Part shown: positions 1-9,570 of the stretch, one piece after another | Layout: every line of letters starts with the position of its first letter | Numbering within the stretch: the stretch's first letter is position 1 | Source of the DNA: Salinisphaera hydrothermalis C41B8 | GTDB taxonomy: Bacteria; Pseudomonadota; Gammaproteobacteria; Nevskiales; Salinisphaeraceae | NCBI RefSeq assembly: GCF_000732535.1 | Contig: NZ_APNK01000017.1 | Coordinates: forward strand, 1 to 64,000 | Length of the DNA stretch: 64,000 bases | Direction: 5' to 3' | Translations under genes and position numbers: made by a program | The notes under the pieces: model-generated | Told to the model about the DNA's origin: nothing | Seen by the model: the letters and a program-made list of their open reading frames with translations, nothing else | The model's database searches: none

Positions 1-170
1 CGCATCCCGCAGCTCCCGCTGCGGGAACCCTGCTCTCACGTCGCTGAATCGGCCGACTTCTCATCGATCCATAGTCATTCGGCCTACGCCATGACCGCAC
101 GGGACAAGAACCCGCTCCAAAACTGAAGCCTCCGTTCGATTAGAAGCCCCGCTAACACCAGGGTTCCAAT

Positions 171-198
171 AAAAAAGCGGGCCGCGTTACGGCCCGCT
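171..198 (-). terminator. Intrinsic terminator of the phasin-like gene
   Basis: A 9-bp perfect stem (176-184 with 190-198, five-base loop) is followed on the minus strand by a run of T (positions 175-171). It lies 29 bases past the stop of the minus-strand gene at 227. Bases 1-170 upstream hold only a short GC hairpin near 7-26 and no gene I can support. Confidence 0.85.
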
Positions 199-226
199 GT
201 ATTCAGACGCCTGCCCGATGCAACGA

Positions 227-769
227 TCAGCTCGTGGTCGGGGGAGCCGAGCGCTTGCGGGCCGTACGCCGACGGGTCGTCTGACGGTTCGCCGCCGTCG
301 CGGCGGCACGCTTTGCCGGGCGCTTGCGAGCCTCGCCCACCTCTTTTTCGGTCGAGCTCGGCTGTTGCTCCGGTTGCGGGCGTTCTGTTGTGCCGTTCAG
401 CTGAGCCGTCAGCTGCTTGTATCCGCCGCTCGCGACGTCGGTCAGTTCCGCACGTGTACGATCGAGTAGCTTGAGCGTGGCGCGATAGGCTGCGGCCGTC
501 TGCTTACGCCCGGCCGGAACATAACGTGATGGCCGCTGTGCAACCTTACGCAAGCCATCCCGCTTGGCTCGCCGAAACGCCGCCTGGGCCGACGTATAGA
601 TGTTCTTAGCCGCGCCGATCTCGGTGTTGGCAACCGACCGGCTGTTGTGCGTGACGATGGCCATGGCCTCGCGCTGGGTTTCGCGCCAGACCTGGCGAAT
701 CCCGCGATAGGTCTGGCCGGCCCGTTCAACACGCTGATGCAGATTCGATGCGATGTCTTGAATGATCAT
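227..769 (-). CDS. Phasin-like protein with basic C-terminal tail
   Basis: A 180-residue protein. Residues 1-125 look like an amphipathic helical phasin-type domain, the family that coats polyhydroxyalkanoate granules. From about 148 the protein turns into a tail rich in Lys, Arg, Ala and Thr, like the histone-like tails of AlgP or PhaF, which can bind DNA. The start is supported by GGAGGG eight bases upstream. It is transcribed away from lexA and ends in its own terminator. Granule and nucleoid association is inference from composition; no PHA synthase gene is present in the window. Confidence 0.6.
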   Translation of the reverse strand: MIIQDIASNLHQRVERAGQTYRGIRQVWRETQREAMAIVTHNSRSVANTEIGAAKNIYTSAQAAFRRAKRDGLRKVAQRPSRYVPAGRKQTAAAYRATLKLLDRTRAELTDVASGGYKQLTAQLNGTTERPQPEQQPSSTEKEVGEARKRPAKRAAATAANRQTTRRRTARKRSAPPTTS

Positions 770-908
770 GGATCGGCCCTCCGGCGATCTTTGGGCTTTG
801 TGCCCGGTTTGAGTCAGTCAACGCATGTTGCAGTGCAACATCACTGAATCTATGGGCCGGTGTCGCCCCAGTCAACGGGAGGGGGCAGGCTTTACGCCGG
901 GTTTTGCA

Positions 909-924
909 CTGGATATATTTACAG
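909..924 (+). promoter_or_regulatory. SOS box (LexA operator) of lexA
   Basis: CTGG-ATATATTT-ACAG matches the gammaproteobacterial LexA consensus CTGT-N8-ACAG with an AT-rich core and one changed base in the left arm. It ends one base before the lexA ATG at 926, so bound LexA would cover the start site. This implies autorepression. No other LexA box was noticed in the window. Confidence 0.8.
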
Positions 925-925
925 C

Positions 926-1552
926 ATGATTAAGCTCACGCCGAAGCAGCAACGTGTCTTTGATTTTATTAGAGACACCCTGAAACGCACCGGGGCCCCA
1001 CCGACCCGCGCGGAGATTGCCGATGCCCTCGGATTCGCCTCCGCGAATGCCGCCCAGGCGCATTTGCAGACCCTCGCGCGCAAAGGCGTGATCGAACTCG
1101 GCTCCCGGCGCAGCCGCGGCATACGCCTGGTAGGCGCCGACGCTGATGACGACGATCCGGCCGAGGACGGCACCACCCTAGCCGTGATTGGCCGGGTGGC
1201 GGCAGGCGCACCGGTACTGGCGGTCGAAAACATCGAGCGCCGCGTGAGTATTTCGCCCGGGTTGTTTTCCGCCCCGGCCGACTATCTGCTCACGGTGCGC
1301 GGCGACAGCATGGTGGGAGCCGGCATACTCGATGGCGATCTGCTAGGGGTGAAGGCCGGTGGCGAGATTCGTAACGGCCAGATCGGCGTATTCCGGATCG
1401 ATGACGAAGTCACCGTCAAACGATTCCACCGCGCTGGCAACGACGTACGGCTGCAGGCTGAAAACCCGGCCTACGAGGATATTCGCGTCGATCCCCAACG
1501 TGATTCGTTCGCCCTGGAAGGCCTTGCCGTCGGTATCGTCCGCTCGGTCTGA
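926..1552 (+). CDS. lexA: LexA repressor
   Basis: A 208-residue SOS repressor and autoprotease. The winged helix covers residues 1-70. An acidic linker (72-82, five Asp in a row region) precedes the cleavage site Ala93-Gly94. The Ser-Lys dyad is Ser128 (in GDSM) and Lys165 (in TVKRF), each nine residues later than in E. coli LexA, so all catalytic parts are present. The ATG at 926 gives the normal family length; a GTG at 860 would add 22 unlikely residues and run through the operator. No Shine-Dalgarno sequence precedes 926 because the SOS box occupies that space, so the mRNA may be leaderless. An IS element has inserted six bases after the stop codon. Confidence 0.95.
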   Translation: MIKLTPKQQRVFDFIRDTLKRTGAPPTRAEIADALGFASANAAQAHLQTLARKGVIELGSRRSRGIRLVGADADDDDPAEDGTTLAVIGRVAAGAPVLAVENIERRVSISPGLFSAPADYLLTVRGDSMVGAGILDGDLLGVKAGGEIRNGQIGVFRIDDEVTVKRFHRAGNDVRLQAENPAYEDIRVDPQRDSFALEGLAVGIVRSV

Positions 1553-1558
1553 CGCTGC

Positions 1559-1564
1559 CCTAGG
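1559..1564. repeat. Target-site duplication, left copy (CCTAGG)
   Basis: Six-base direct repeat identical to 2598-2603, made by insertion of the IS481-family element. The core CTAG is the preferred IS481 target. Confidence 0.9.
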
Positions 1565-2597
1565 TGTGACCTCCAAGTAGATTGTTCATCCGAGCCGCAG
1601 TCCCTGAAGCTGATGGGTGCTGAAATCCGTCAGACGTAAGGAGCGACCCGGATGAACACGCACAAGAATGCGCGCCTCACCGTTCACAGTCGACAGGTGC
1701 TGGTCCGTCGTGTGATCGAACAGGGCCTGAGACCGGTCGACGTCGCCCAGGCCATGGCCGTGAGTACTCGCACCGTCTACAAATGGCTGGCGCGCTATCG
1801 CAGCGAAGGCTGGGCCGGGTTGTCGGATCGCAGCTGTCGACCGCATCGATGCCCGCATCGGACTTCAGCCGCGCAGCAAGCGCGCATCCGCTGTCTCCGT
1901 CGCCAGCGGCGTATTTATTCGGCGATCGTGCGTCAGACCGGCGTGCCGCGCGCGACGGTCGCGCGCGTGCTCCAACGCGCCGGCCTGAATCGATTGTCGG
2001 CGCTGGAACCCTCGCCGCCCGTCCGACGCTACGAACACGACGCCCCGGGCGATCTGTTGCACCTGGATATCAAGAAAGTGAATCGTTTTGCGCGTCCCGG
2101 TCATCGCGTGACCGGCGACCGGCGCGGCAAGTCGCGGGGGGCCGGCTGGGACTACGTCCATATGGCCATCGACGATCATAGTCGGGTGGCGCATGCCACG
2201 ATCTGGCCGGATGAGACGGGCGCCAGTGCGGTTCGGGCGCTGATCGCCGCGTTGCGTTACTACCGCCGCTTGGGCGTCCGGTTCAAAGCCTTACTCACCG
2301 ACAATGGGGCGTGCTATCAATCCCGACGCTTTGCTAAAGCCTGTCGTCGACTTGGGCTGAAACACAAACGCACGCGGCCGTACCGGCCGCGGACCAACGG
2401 CAAAGCCGAACGCTGGATTCAGACGGCGCTACACGAATGGGCGTATGCCCATGTCTATCAGAACGCCGATGAGCGCGCCGCCTATCTGCCGTACTGGCTG
2501 CATGACTACAACTGGCATCGACCCCATGCCAGTCTGAACCATCAACCACCGATCAGCCGGCTGGGCTTATCCGTGAACAATGTGGTGGGTTTACACA
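1565..2597 (+). mobile_element. Complete IS481-family insertion sequence, 1033 bp
   Basis: The element is flanked by the 6-bp palindromic direct repeat CCTAGG at 1559-1564 and 2598-2603. This fits the NCTAGN target preference known for IS481. The terminal inverted repeats share TGTG, a 12-base spacer and ATTGTTCA: 1565-1568 and 1581-1588 on the left, 2594-2597 and 2574-2581 inverted on the right. It carries one intact transposase gene. Clean repeats and an unbroken frame suggest a recent insertion. It lies between lexA and the convergent MFS gene and disrupts neither. Confidence 0.93.
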
Positions 2598-2602
2598 CCT
2601 AG
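1652..2602 (+). CDS. IS481-family DDE transposase
   Basis: A 316-residue transposase. A helix-turn-helix covers about residues 13-60 and a second DNA-binding segment about 75-115. An rve-type catalytic core follows with Asp139 (LHLDI), Asp217 (LLTDNG) and Glu253 (NGKAERW), giving a complete DDE triad. AAGGAG eight bases upstream supports the ATG. The element itself ends before a stop codon: the TAG is supplied by the duplicated target, so the length of the protein depends on where the element lands. The gene looks active, with no frameshift or internal stop. Confidence 0.93.
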   Translation: MNTHKNARLTVHSRQVLVRRVIEQGLRPVDVAQAMAVSTRTVYKWLARYRSEGWAGLSDRSCRPHRCPHRTSAAQQARIRCLRRQRRIYSAIVRQTGVPRATVARVLQRAGLNRLSALEPSPPVRRYEHDAPGDLLHLDIKKVNRFARPGHRVTGDRRGKSRGAGWDYVHMAIDDHSRVAHATIWPDETGASAVRALIAALRYYRRLGVRFKALLTDNGACYQSRRFAKACRRLGLKHKRTRPYRPRTNGKAERWIQTALHEWAYAHVYQNADERAAYLPYWLHDYNWHRPHASLNHQPPISRLGLSVNNVVGLHT

Positions 2603-2603
2603 G
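2598..2603. repeat. Target-site duplication, right copy, carrying two stop codons
   Basis: CCTAGG. Read on the plus strand, bases 2600-2602 (TAG) stop the transposase. Read on the minus strand, bases 2601-2599 (TAG) stop the MFS gene. The palindrome therefore ends two convergent genes. Confidence 0.9.
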
Positions 2604-3798
2604 ACGCCGTCGTAGCCTCCTGCCGCTGGCGCAGGAGCAGGCTGATCGCCGACACCATCGACAACACGGCCACCGCCGACGCGAAGACAACACCCGCGGT
2701 GGGCAGTCCGAAGCCGCGCGCGATCAGGCCGAGCCCGACCACGGGAATCGAGATCGCCACATAGGCCACAACGAAGAACGTCGAGGCCACCTCGGCCCGG
2801 CGTTCCACCGGGCTGGCCTCGGTGATCTCGCCCATGCCGGCCCGGAAGGATGCCCCCTGCCCGGCCCCGGCGGTCGCGCCGGCCAGAATCATCAAGGCGA
2901 GCGAACCGCTCTCGATCGCGGCGATCATGAAGCCCATGCCGACGATCAACCCGAGACAACCGAGCGGCAGCCGGGCCGCCCGCGGCAGACGCGACTGAAA
3001 GATTTGCCCGATGGTCGAGGCAATGAACAACACGAACACCACGCTGCCGGTCAGTGCATGGTTGCCGTAGCCCAGCACCTTGCCCAGAAACGCCGGCGCC
3101 ACGGCCGTGAACAGGCCCATCACGGCAAAGCCCGCAAAGCCGGCGATTGCCGCCGGAATGAATACGCCGCGCACCTCGTGCGGCACGCTCGGCTTGCGTA
3201 CGGACAGGCGCGGCCGGTCGGGCCGGCGCGCCGTTTCCGGCGCCAGGGCGACAATCGCGAACGCCGCCGCCACGAGCACCAGATCCATGACGAAACACAA
3301 CAGCAACGGCGCTGGCGCGTATTCGGCCAATAGCCCGGCAACGAATGGTCCCAACCCCAGCCCCCCCATATTGGCCGCGGTCGCGACCAGCGTGGCCTGT
3401 TCGCGCCATTGCCGCGGCGCCATTTCGACCACGGCCACGGTCGCCGTTCCGGTAAAGATGCCGGCCGAAAACCCGGATAGCAGCCGCCCGATCAGCAACG
3501 GGATAAGCGCGCCGCCCCAGATGAAGGCAACCGCGCTAGCGGCCGAAAACACGAGGCCGAGCGCAAGCATGGGCCGACGGCCGATCTGGTCCGACCAGCT
3601 ACCCGTGACGATCAGCGCCGCGATCACGCCGACGGCATAGACGGCAAAGATCACGGTGATCATCAACTCGGAAAAGCCGAGCTGGTCCTGATAGATGGGG
3701 TAGAGCGGCGTCGGCAGCGTGGTCCCCATCATGTTGATGGCGAAAGTCGCGGCCAAACCGAAAAACACGGCCGCAGCCGCGCGGGACGACAAGGTCAT
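2599..3798 (-). CDS. MFS transporter, drug/solute efflux type
   Basis: A 399-residue major facilitator with about 12 membrane segments. The loop 2-3 motif A is clear at about residues 66-78 (GSWSDQIGRRPML), as expected for proton-coupled MFS exporters. The sequence resembles the multidrug and sugar-efflux branch, but the substrate cannot be read from it. It is convergent with the transposase and its stop codon lies in the IS target duplication, so the insertion left the reading frame unchanged. It appears to be a single-gene unit. The ATG at 3798 has only a weak ribosome-binding site. Confidence 0.85.
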   Translation of the reverse strand: MTLSSRAAAAVFFGLAATFAINMMGTTLPTPLYPIYQDQLGFSELMITVIFAVYAVGVIAALIVTGSWSDQIGRRPMLALGLVFSAASAVAFIWGGALIPLLIGRLLSGFSAGIFTGTATVAVVEMAPRQWREQATLVATAANMGGLGLGPFVAGLLAEYAPAPLLLCFVMDLVLVAAAFAIVALAPETARRPDRPRLSVRKPSVPHEVRGVFIPAAIAGFAGFAVMGLFTAVAPAFLGKVLGYGNHALTGSVVFVLFIASTIGQIFQSRLPRAARLPLGCLGLIVGMGFMIAAIESGSLALMILAGATAGAGQGASFRAGMGEITEASPVERRAEVASTFFVVAYVAISIPVVGLGLIARGFGLPTAGVVFASAVAVLSMVSAISLLLRQRQEATTAS

Positions 3799-4103
3799 CG
3801 CTAGACGAAAGTCGGAATTAGACCGCTAGATTAGAGCCTGTCGCCGCGTCATGCGAATCCCGCGTCCCATATAGAGCGCGAACCGTCGAGCGCAACAGGA
3901 TGATGCGATGGCTTCCACGGCGCCGGCGGTGGCAGGCGATCGCAAGCGGCCCGGTCGTTCGGCGCACTTCGCTTTCCACGCCGCGTGCGAGCCAGCCCGG
4001 CGCGACATCACGCCACGAATCGATCACCGGCTCCACGAGGGCGCCGCGATCCTTATTCTGCTCTCGGCGATGCTAAACCGTAGCCGGGGCGTACGCCGGC
4101 CAC
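3799..4103. other. Non-coding stretch between MFS gene and proX-like terminator
   Basis: About 305 bases. The only open frames are short, overlap on both strands and lack ribosome-binding sites or recognisable sequence. It should hold the promoter of the MFS gene, but I could not place one with confidence. Confidence 0.6.
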
Positions 4104-4130
4104 AAAAAAAGCCCGGCCGAAAGGCCGGGC
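4104..4130 (-). terminator. Intrinsic terminator of the proVWX-like operon
   Basis: An 8-bp perfect GC stem (4111-4118 with 4123-4130) around a GAAA tetraloop is followed on the minus strand by seven T. It lies 31 bases beyond the stop of the binding-protein gene. Confidence 0.93.
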
Positions 4131-4161
4131 TCCTGAGACTCATCCGAGTCAGCCGATTCGA

Positions 4162-5049
4162 TCAGCTCTGCTTGAACCAAGCGTTGACTTCGTCCGGATG
4201 ATCGGCGATGAACTGACTGATCGCCTTCTTGTAGCTGGTCTTGCGCGCGTTGTACATCGCACTCTGCAGCTGATCCAGCGGGATATGCATGTTGCTGAGG
4301 AAGCTGGCGACCTGCGGATAGTCCTTGGCGAAGCCCTTACGCACGACGGCGTCAATGTGCTGCGCCGAACCCAGCGTGCCCTTCGGATCTTTCAGGAAAC
4401 GCAGGTGCCATTTGCCGAACATCCAGTGCGGCGTCCAGCCGGTCACCACGATCCATTCCTTGCGCTGCTCGGCACGCGCCAGAGCCGCGGTCATCGCGGC
4501 GCCGCTGGACGACACCAGACGATAATCGCCTTTCAGGCCATAGGCCTTCATGGTCTTGTGCGACAGCTGCATCAGGCCGGCACCCGGGTCGATGCCCTGG
4601 ATCTTGCCGTCGAGCTTGGCCTTGACCGAATCCTTCTTCAGATCCTCGATCGAATTCAGCTTGTCCTTCGGCACATAGTCCGGAACCACCCAGCCCAGCT
4701 GGGCACCGGTGTACAGCGGGCCCAGATCGTCGACCTTGCCCTTGACCTTCTTCCAGTAGGCGGCGTGAGTATCCGGCAACCAAGCCATCAACATGCCGTC
4801 CAGGTCGCCGTTGGCCACGCCCTGATACTGCACCCCAATCGAAGCCATCTTCAGCTTGACCTTATAGTCGGTCCGCTTCTCGATCAGCGTCTTGGCCAAC
4901 TTGGTCACGAACTCGGCATCCGACCAGGCGGTCCAGCCGATCGTAATGGTCTTGTCGCCGCTGGCCGCCTGGGCACTGCCGAAGCTGCCCATCGCGATGG
5001 TGGCACCGGCCACGGCGGCCGCAACAAAACCTTTCATACGCAATTTCAT
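4162..5049 (-). CDS. proX: Glycine betaine/choline ABC transporter, substrate-binding protein
   Basis: A 295-residue periplasmic binding protein of the OpuAC family, which captures betaine-type quaternary amines and hands them to a ProVW importer. A Sec signal peptide covers residues 1 to about 28, ending in an AQA-A type site. The mature start contains two Trp close together (GWTAW), which fits an aromatic cage for a trimethylammonium group. The ATG at 5049 follows GGGAGA and begins the signal peptide; a longer frame from 5109 would overrun the upstream gene. It is the last gene of the operon, 56 bases after the permease gene. Betaine, choline or proline betaine cannot be told apart by eye. 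Confidence 0.88.
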   Translation of the reverse strand: MKLRMKGFVAAAVAGATIAMGSFGSAQAASGDKTITIGWTAWSDAEFVTKLAKTLIEKRTDYKVKLKMASIGVQYQGVANGDLDGMLMAWLPDTHAAYWKKVKGKVDDLGPLYTGAQLGWVVPDYVPKDKLNSIEDLKKDSVKAKLDGKIQGIDPGAGLMQLSHKTMKAYGLKGDYRLVSSSGAAMTAALARAEQRKEWIVVTGWTPHWMFGKWHLRFLKDPKGTLGSAQHIDAVVRKGFAKDYPQVASFLSNMHIPLDQLQSAMYNARKTSYKKAISQFIADHPDEVNAWFKQS

Positions 5050-5105
5050 AGTTTCTCCCTGGTTCAAACCCTCGTTAACGATACTCGCAAGCTCAGCCGG
5101 CTCGA

Positions 5106-6007
<902 letters not shown>

Positions 6008-6008
<1 letters not shown>

Positions 6009-7240
6009 CAGGCAGCGTCCTGTTCAGTCCGGTTGAGCGTATGCAGCAGCGTCGCGCGCGAGATGGTGCCGATATATCGGCCGTTCTCGTCGACCACCGG
6101 CACCGGATACGGGCTTTCGGCCACCGGCTCGAGCAGCTCGGTCAGCGGCGTGCTCGATTCGACGACCGGCACTCCCTCGACGAATGCGCGCTCGATGTTG
6201 CCCTCTTCGTTCTTGGACAGCTGCTCAATGCAGGCCTCAAGCGAATCCGCGCTGACCGTGCCGAGATAGCGACGGTTCCGGTCGTGCACCACGGCCGCCG
6301 GCCGGTCGTGCTTGTTGAGCCGCGACAGGGCTGCGCGCACGCTCGATCCAGCACGCTCGATCACGGTGACCTGGTCGCGACGCGCGACATCGCCCGCCGT
6401 GAAGACATGCCCGACGTTGACGTCGCGGAAGAACGAACGCACATAGTCGTTGGCCGGGCTGCGCACGATTTCTTCCGGCGTACCGACCTGCACCACCTGC
6501 CCATTCTGCATGATGGCGATCCGATCGCCCACGCGCATGGCTTCGTCGAGGTCATGGGTGATGAATACGACCGTGCGCGCCTGTTCCGACTGCAGACGCA
6601 GGAGCTCGTCCTGCATTTCCGTACGGATGAGCGGATCGAGCGCGGAGAACGCCTCGTCCATGAGCAGGATCCCGGGGTTGACCGCCAGCGCCCGCGCGAG
6701 GCCGACGCGCTGCTTCATGCCACCGGACAATTCATCGGGATAGCTGTCGGCATTGGCCTTGAGGCCGACCGCGTCGAGCGCATCGAGCGCGCGCTTTTCG
6801 CGTTCCTGCTTGCCGACACCGGCCGTGGCGAGGCCGAAGCAGGTGTTCTCTAGCACGGTCTGATGCGGCATCAGCGCAAACGACTGGAAGACCATGCTGA
6901 TCTCGTGACGGCGCAGTTCGATCAACTCCTTGCGATTCATCTGGGTGATGTCGCGGCCGTTGATCTTGATCGCGCCGGCACTCGGATCGATCAGGCGATT
7001 GAGCATGCGGACCAGCGTGGACTTACCCGAACCCGACAGCCCCATGACCACGAAAATCTCGCCTTCGTTGACATCGAAGCTCGCATCCGACACACCGACT
7101 GTCATGCCGGTTTCGGCAAAGATCTGATCCTTACCCTGGCCCTTCTTGACGCGCTCTAACGCGCGCTTCGGCTGCGCCCCGAAAATCTTGTAGACATGTT
7201 CTACGGACAGTTTGGTATTCAAACGCGCCCCTCGCGCCAT
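6008..7240 (-). CDS. proV: Betaine-type ABC transporter ATPase with CBS pair, ProV-like
   Basis: About 410 residues. Walker A (GLSGSGKST), the Q-loop, signature LSGGMKQR and Walker B (ILLMDEAF) are all intact. Two CBS domains follow in the last 130 residues; in ProV/OpuA they sense ionic strength or nucleotides and gate transport. The start is uncertain. ATG at 7240 is chosen for length against ProV (400 residues); ATG 7258 adds six residues; neither has a good Shine-Dalgarno sequence. It is the first gene of a three-gene operon with an AT-rich leader upstream (about 7330-7450). No betaine regulator or choline oxidation gene is nearby. Confidence 0.9.
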
Positions 7241-8080
7241 GTAAGTGTATTTACCCATACTAACGCAACTTCTGCACCAAACTGCAGTCCGGGCGCCTGC
7301 CCTGCCTCGCTCGCGCAACGCTTTGAGCAAGCAAGATTTTGCCAAAACCCTGTTAATACGAGGGATTAAACGTCATCTTCGTGATACAGCATTTTTTCTA
7401 AAATTTCTCGATTTCGACCAAAATATGACATATCGATTCGCGCAGTGGAGCGCGAATCCATTGACCCGTTGCATCCCCGTGGACGCGCTTCCAGTGCACG
7501 CCGGCTCAGTACGGCTCCATCGGCAACGTCAGGCACTCGATCGCAGGTATCGACACGGGGCCGTGCCGGGCGGCGCACGTCAGCCCAGCCTCGCCAGCGC
7601 CCCGGTATTACCTGCTCCGGCGTTGCAAAGCGGGACGTCAGGAGCAAGTTCGGGAACCCCGATTGCCCGCGAATTCGGGTATCGAAGGCCTGGGCAGAAT
7701 TCGATGGCGCGTGGGCCAAAGGCCGTACCATCGCCGGCGCCCATCACGCGGACGCGATGTTTATGCCGGGACGCGACCCGGAGATCGGGCCCGGCACCGT
7801 CTGGCCACGCATCGAGTCGATGAGACGCACAACCGAATACCGCGAGGCACGACTAAATCCGGCCATGCGAGTCGATGCGGCTGCGGCCGCGACAAACCTC
7901 GACCGCGGTGGCCACCCGCGGAATACGCGGCATACCGTCCGGCGATCTGGCCTGGCGAAGCGAGCGACTAACCACCGAGTCGCAACAGCTTGTCGCTCCG
8001 GATCCCAACAGGATCGGTGCGTTCAGGCCTCGGGAAGGTCGACGATAGGTCGACGATAGGTCGACAAGGGAGAGAAAAAA
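7241..8080. other. 840-base non-coding stretch between proV-like gene and tRNA-Phe
   Basis: The part nearest proV (about 7330-7450) is clearly richer in A and T than the rest of the window and probably contains the osmotically controlled promoter of the operon. I cannot fix one pair of -35/-10 hexamers. The remainder is GC-rich. Open frames exist there (for example 7445-8059), but their translations are Arg/Ser/Pro-rich and without any recognisable fold. An 11-base tandem repeat ends the stretch. Confidence 0.6.
8037..8065. repeat. 11-bp tandem repeat, 2.6 copies
   Basis: GGTCGACGATA occurs at 8037-8047 and 8048-8058, followed by GGTCGAC at 8059-8065. Each unit holds the palindrome GTCGAC. 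It lies just downstream of tRNA-Phe in the direction of transcription, past a T-rich run at 8080-8075. Confidence 0.85.
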
Positions 8081-8156
8081 TGGTGGCCGGAGACAGAATC
8101 GAACTGCCGACACTGCGATTTTCAGTCGCATGCTCTACCAACTGAGCTATCCGGCC
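8081..8156 (-). tRNA. tRNA-Phe (GAA)
   Basis: A 76-base tRNA including encoded CCA. The acceptor stem pairs GGCCGGA with TCCGGCC, the discriminator base is A, the D-loop has the usual AGCTCAGTTGGTAGAGC, and the anticodon loop reads CTGAAAA (GAA). The T-arm contains GTTCGATTC. It is read on the minus strand from a strong promoter at 8185-8213 and is followed by six T. Confidence 0.97.
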
Positions 8157-8184
8157 ACACACTCGCCGTTGCGGCGAGAGGCGT

Positions 8185-8213
8185 ATTAAACCGATACGCG
8201 CGGCTCGGGTCAA
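8185..8213 (-). promoter_or_regulatory. Sigma-70 promoter of tRNA-Phe
   Basis: On the minus strand, TTGACC (8213-8208), a 17-base spacer and TTTAAT (8190-8185) give five of six matches to each hexamer. A GC-rich discriminator follows, as in growth-rate-controlled stable RNA promoters. A 7-bp hairpin (8162-8168 with 8172-8178) lies between the promoter and the mature tRNA and may belong to the 5' leader. Confidence 0.75.
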
Positions 8214-8230
8214 CCGTTATGAACGATCGA

Positions 8231-8503
8231 TTACGATTTCGGCGGCACGTAGTGCGTTTCCGCGATGTCGCCATTGCCGAAGAAATACTTCTCGGTCTGC
8301 TCGGCGAGGAACTCGCGCGCTTTGGGATCGGCCAGGTGTAGGCCATATTCGTTGATCAAGCGGGTCTGTTCCTGCAACCACTGCTGCCAGGCCATCATCG
8401 AAACGTTCTCGTAGATCCGCTTGCCGAGTTCTCCCGGCAACGGTTGGCGCGGCAGCCCTTCGGCTTCGTAACCGAGTTTGACGCAGTGCACGGTGCGGCT
8501 CAT
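8231..8503 (-). CDS. yggX: Fe(II)-trafficking protein YggX
   Basis: A 90-residue small cytosolic protein, the usual length of the YggX family, which protects iron-sulfur clusters and handles labile iron. The N-terminal [11 protein letters not shown] with its single conserved Cys7 and the following EAEGL segment are diagnostic. Its ATG overlaps the mutY stop codon (ATGA). That mutY-yggX pairing is conserved in gammaproteobacteria and makes sense because MutY carries a [4Fe-4S] cluster. Confidence 0.95.
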   Translation of the reverse strand: MSRTVHCVKLGYEAEGLPRQPLPGELGKRIYENVSMMAWQQWLQEQTRLINEYGLHLADPKAREFLAEQTEKYFFGNGDIAETHYVPPKS

Positions 8504-9570
8504 AAGTTCAACTTGAGTTGCGGTGAATCAAGAAGACGCACGATCGGCGCCGGCAGGCCGGGCCGTTCGTCGCGTCGATACCAAGCGAAATCGCCGTCCA
8601 TGATACGAACTGTGCGGCGATACTGCACTCGTCGCGCATGCAGCGTCAGCAGGAAATGCGTGAAGCCGTGCTCGATCGGCGCCAGCGCACTCCCAGGCGC
8701 GGCCTCGATGCCGAAACGCTCGCGACAGACTTCGGCAATATCCGCGCCCGCCTCGATCTCCGGCAAGCTCCACAAACCACCCCAGATGCCGGTTGGCGGC
8801 CGTTTTTCCAGTAATAATCGACCGGCCTCGTCCTCGATCACCAGCATCGTGGTCTCGCGTTGCGGCCGAGCGCGCTTCTTGCGCGGCGCCGGGATATCGA
8901 CCTGTAGCCCGTCAATACATGCCACGCAGGTCGCGGCCAGCGGACAGGCCGGGCAATTCGGCCGCCGTCGAGTACACAGCGTGGCCCCGAGGTCCATGAT
9001 GGCCTGGGTGTAGTCGGTCACACGTTCGTGCGGGGTATAACGTTCGGCGAGCTGCCAGAGCGGCTTTTCGTAGGCCGCCGAGCCCGGCGCCGCGGTAATA
9101 CCGGCCAAGCGTGCGATCACGCGCTTGGCGTTGCCATCGAGAATCGGCGCCCAAATGCCGAACGCCTGTGCGACGACTGCGCCGGCCGTCGAACGCCCGA
9201 TGCCCGGCAGCGTCATCAGCGTCTCGACATCGCGCGGGAATACACCATCGTATTCGCCCACGACCTGTTGCGCCGCCGCATGCAGATTGCGTGCCCGGGC
9301 GTAATAGCCCAGCCCCGCCCAATGCGCCATGACGTCGTCGGACGGCGCCGCGGCCAGGGTCTCGACATCGGGGAAACGCGCCATGAACGCCTGGAAATAA
9401 TCGATCACGGTCGTAACCTGAGTCTGCTGCAGCATGATCTCGGCCACCCAGACCCGATAAGGCGTCCGCGGGTGCTGCCATGGCAAATCGTGGCGACCGT
9501 GTCGGTCGAACCAGGTCAGCAAATCGTCGGCAATGGTAGCCGGCGCGCGATCCGGAATCTCGTGTTTCAT
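8500..9570 (-). CDS. mutY: Adenine DNA glycosylase MutY
   Basis: A 356-residue base-excision repair enzyme that removes A opposite 8-oxoguanine. The helix-hairpin-helix domain holds Glu44 and Asp145 (LDGNAKR). The [4Fe-4S] ligands are Cys199, Cys206, Cys209 and Cys215 with the standard C-x6-C-x2-C-x5-C spacing. The C-terminal NUDIX-like domain (from about 225) recognises 8-oxoG. ATG at 9570 overlaps the stop of the upstream SRPBCC gene. A much longer frame from 9885 would run back through that gene and is rejected. It complements mutM at the other end of the window. Confidence 0.95.
   Translation of the reverse strand: MKHEIPDRAPATIADDLLTWFDRHGRHDLPWQHPRTPYRVWVAEIMLQQTQVTTVIDYFQAFMARFPDVETLAAAPSDDVMAHWAGLGYYARARNLHAAAQQVVGEYDGVFPRDVETLMTLPGIGRSTAGAVVAQAFGIWAPILDGNAKRVIARLAGITAAPGSAAYEKPLWQLAERYTPHERVTDYTQAIMDLGATLCTRRRPNCPACPLAATCVACIDGLQVDIPAPRKKRARPQRETTMLVIEDEAGRLLLEKRPPTGIWGGLWSLPEIEAGADIAEVCRERFGIEAAPGSALAPIEHGFTHFLLTLHARRVQYRRTVRIMDGDFAWYRRDERPGLPAPIVRLLDSPQLKLNL

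Noticed and set aside
1-170. A possible RNA gene or terminator near the left edge (GC hairpin at about 7-26)
   Set aside because: The hairpin lacks a T run and the sequence matches no RNA family I know.
7445-8059. A 204-residue plus-strand frame upstream of tRNA-Phe
   Set aside because: Low-complexity Arg/Ser/Ala composition, no start signal, overlaps other equally poor frames.
8037-8065. A CRISPR-like repeat array
   Set aside because: The 11-base units are directly adjacent, without spacers, and no cas gene is present.
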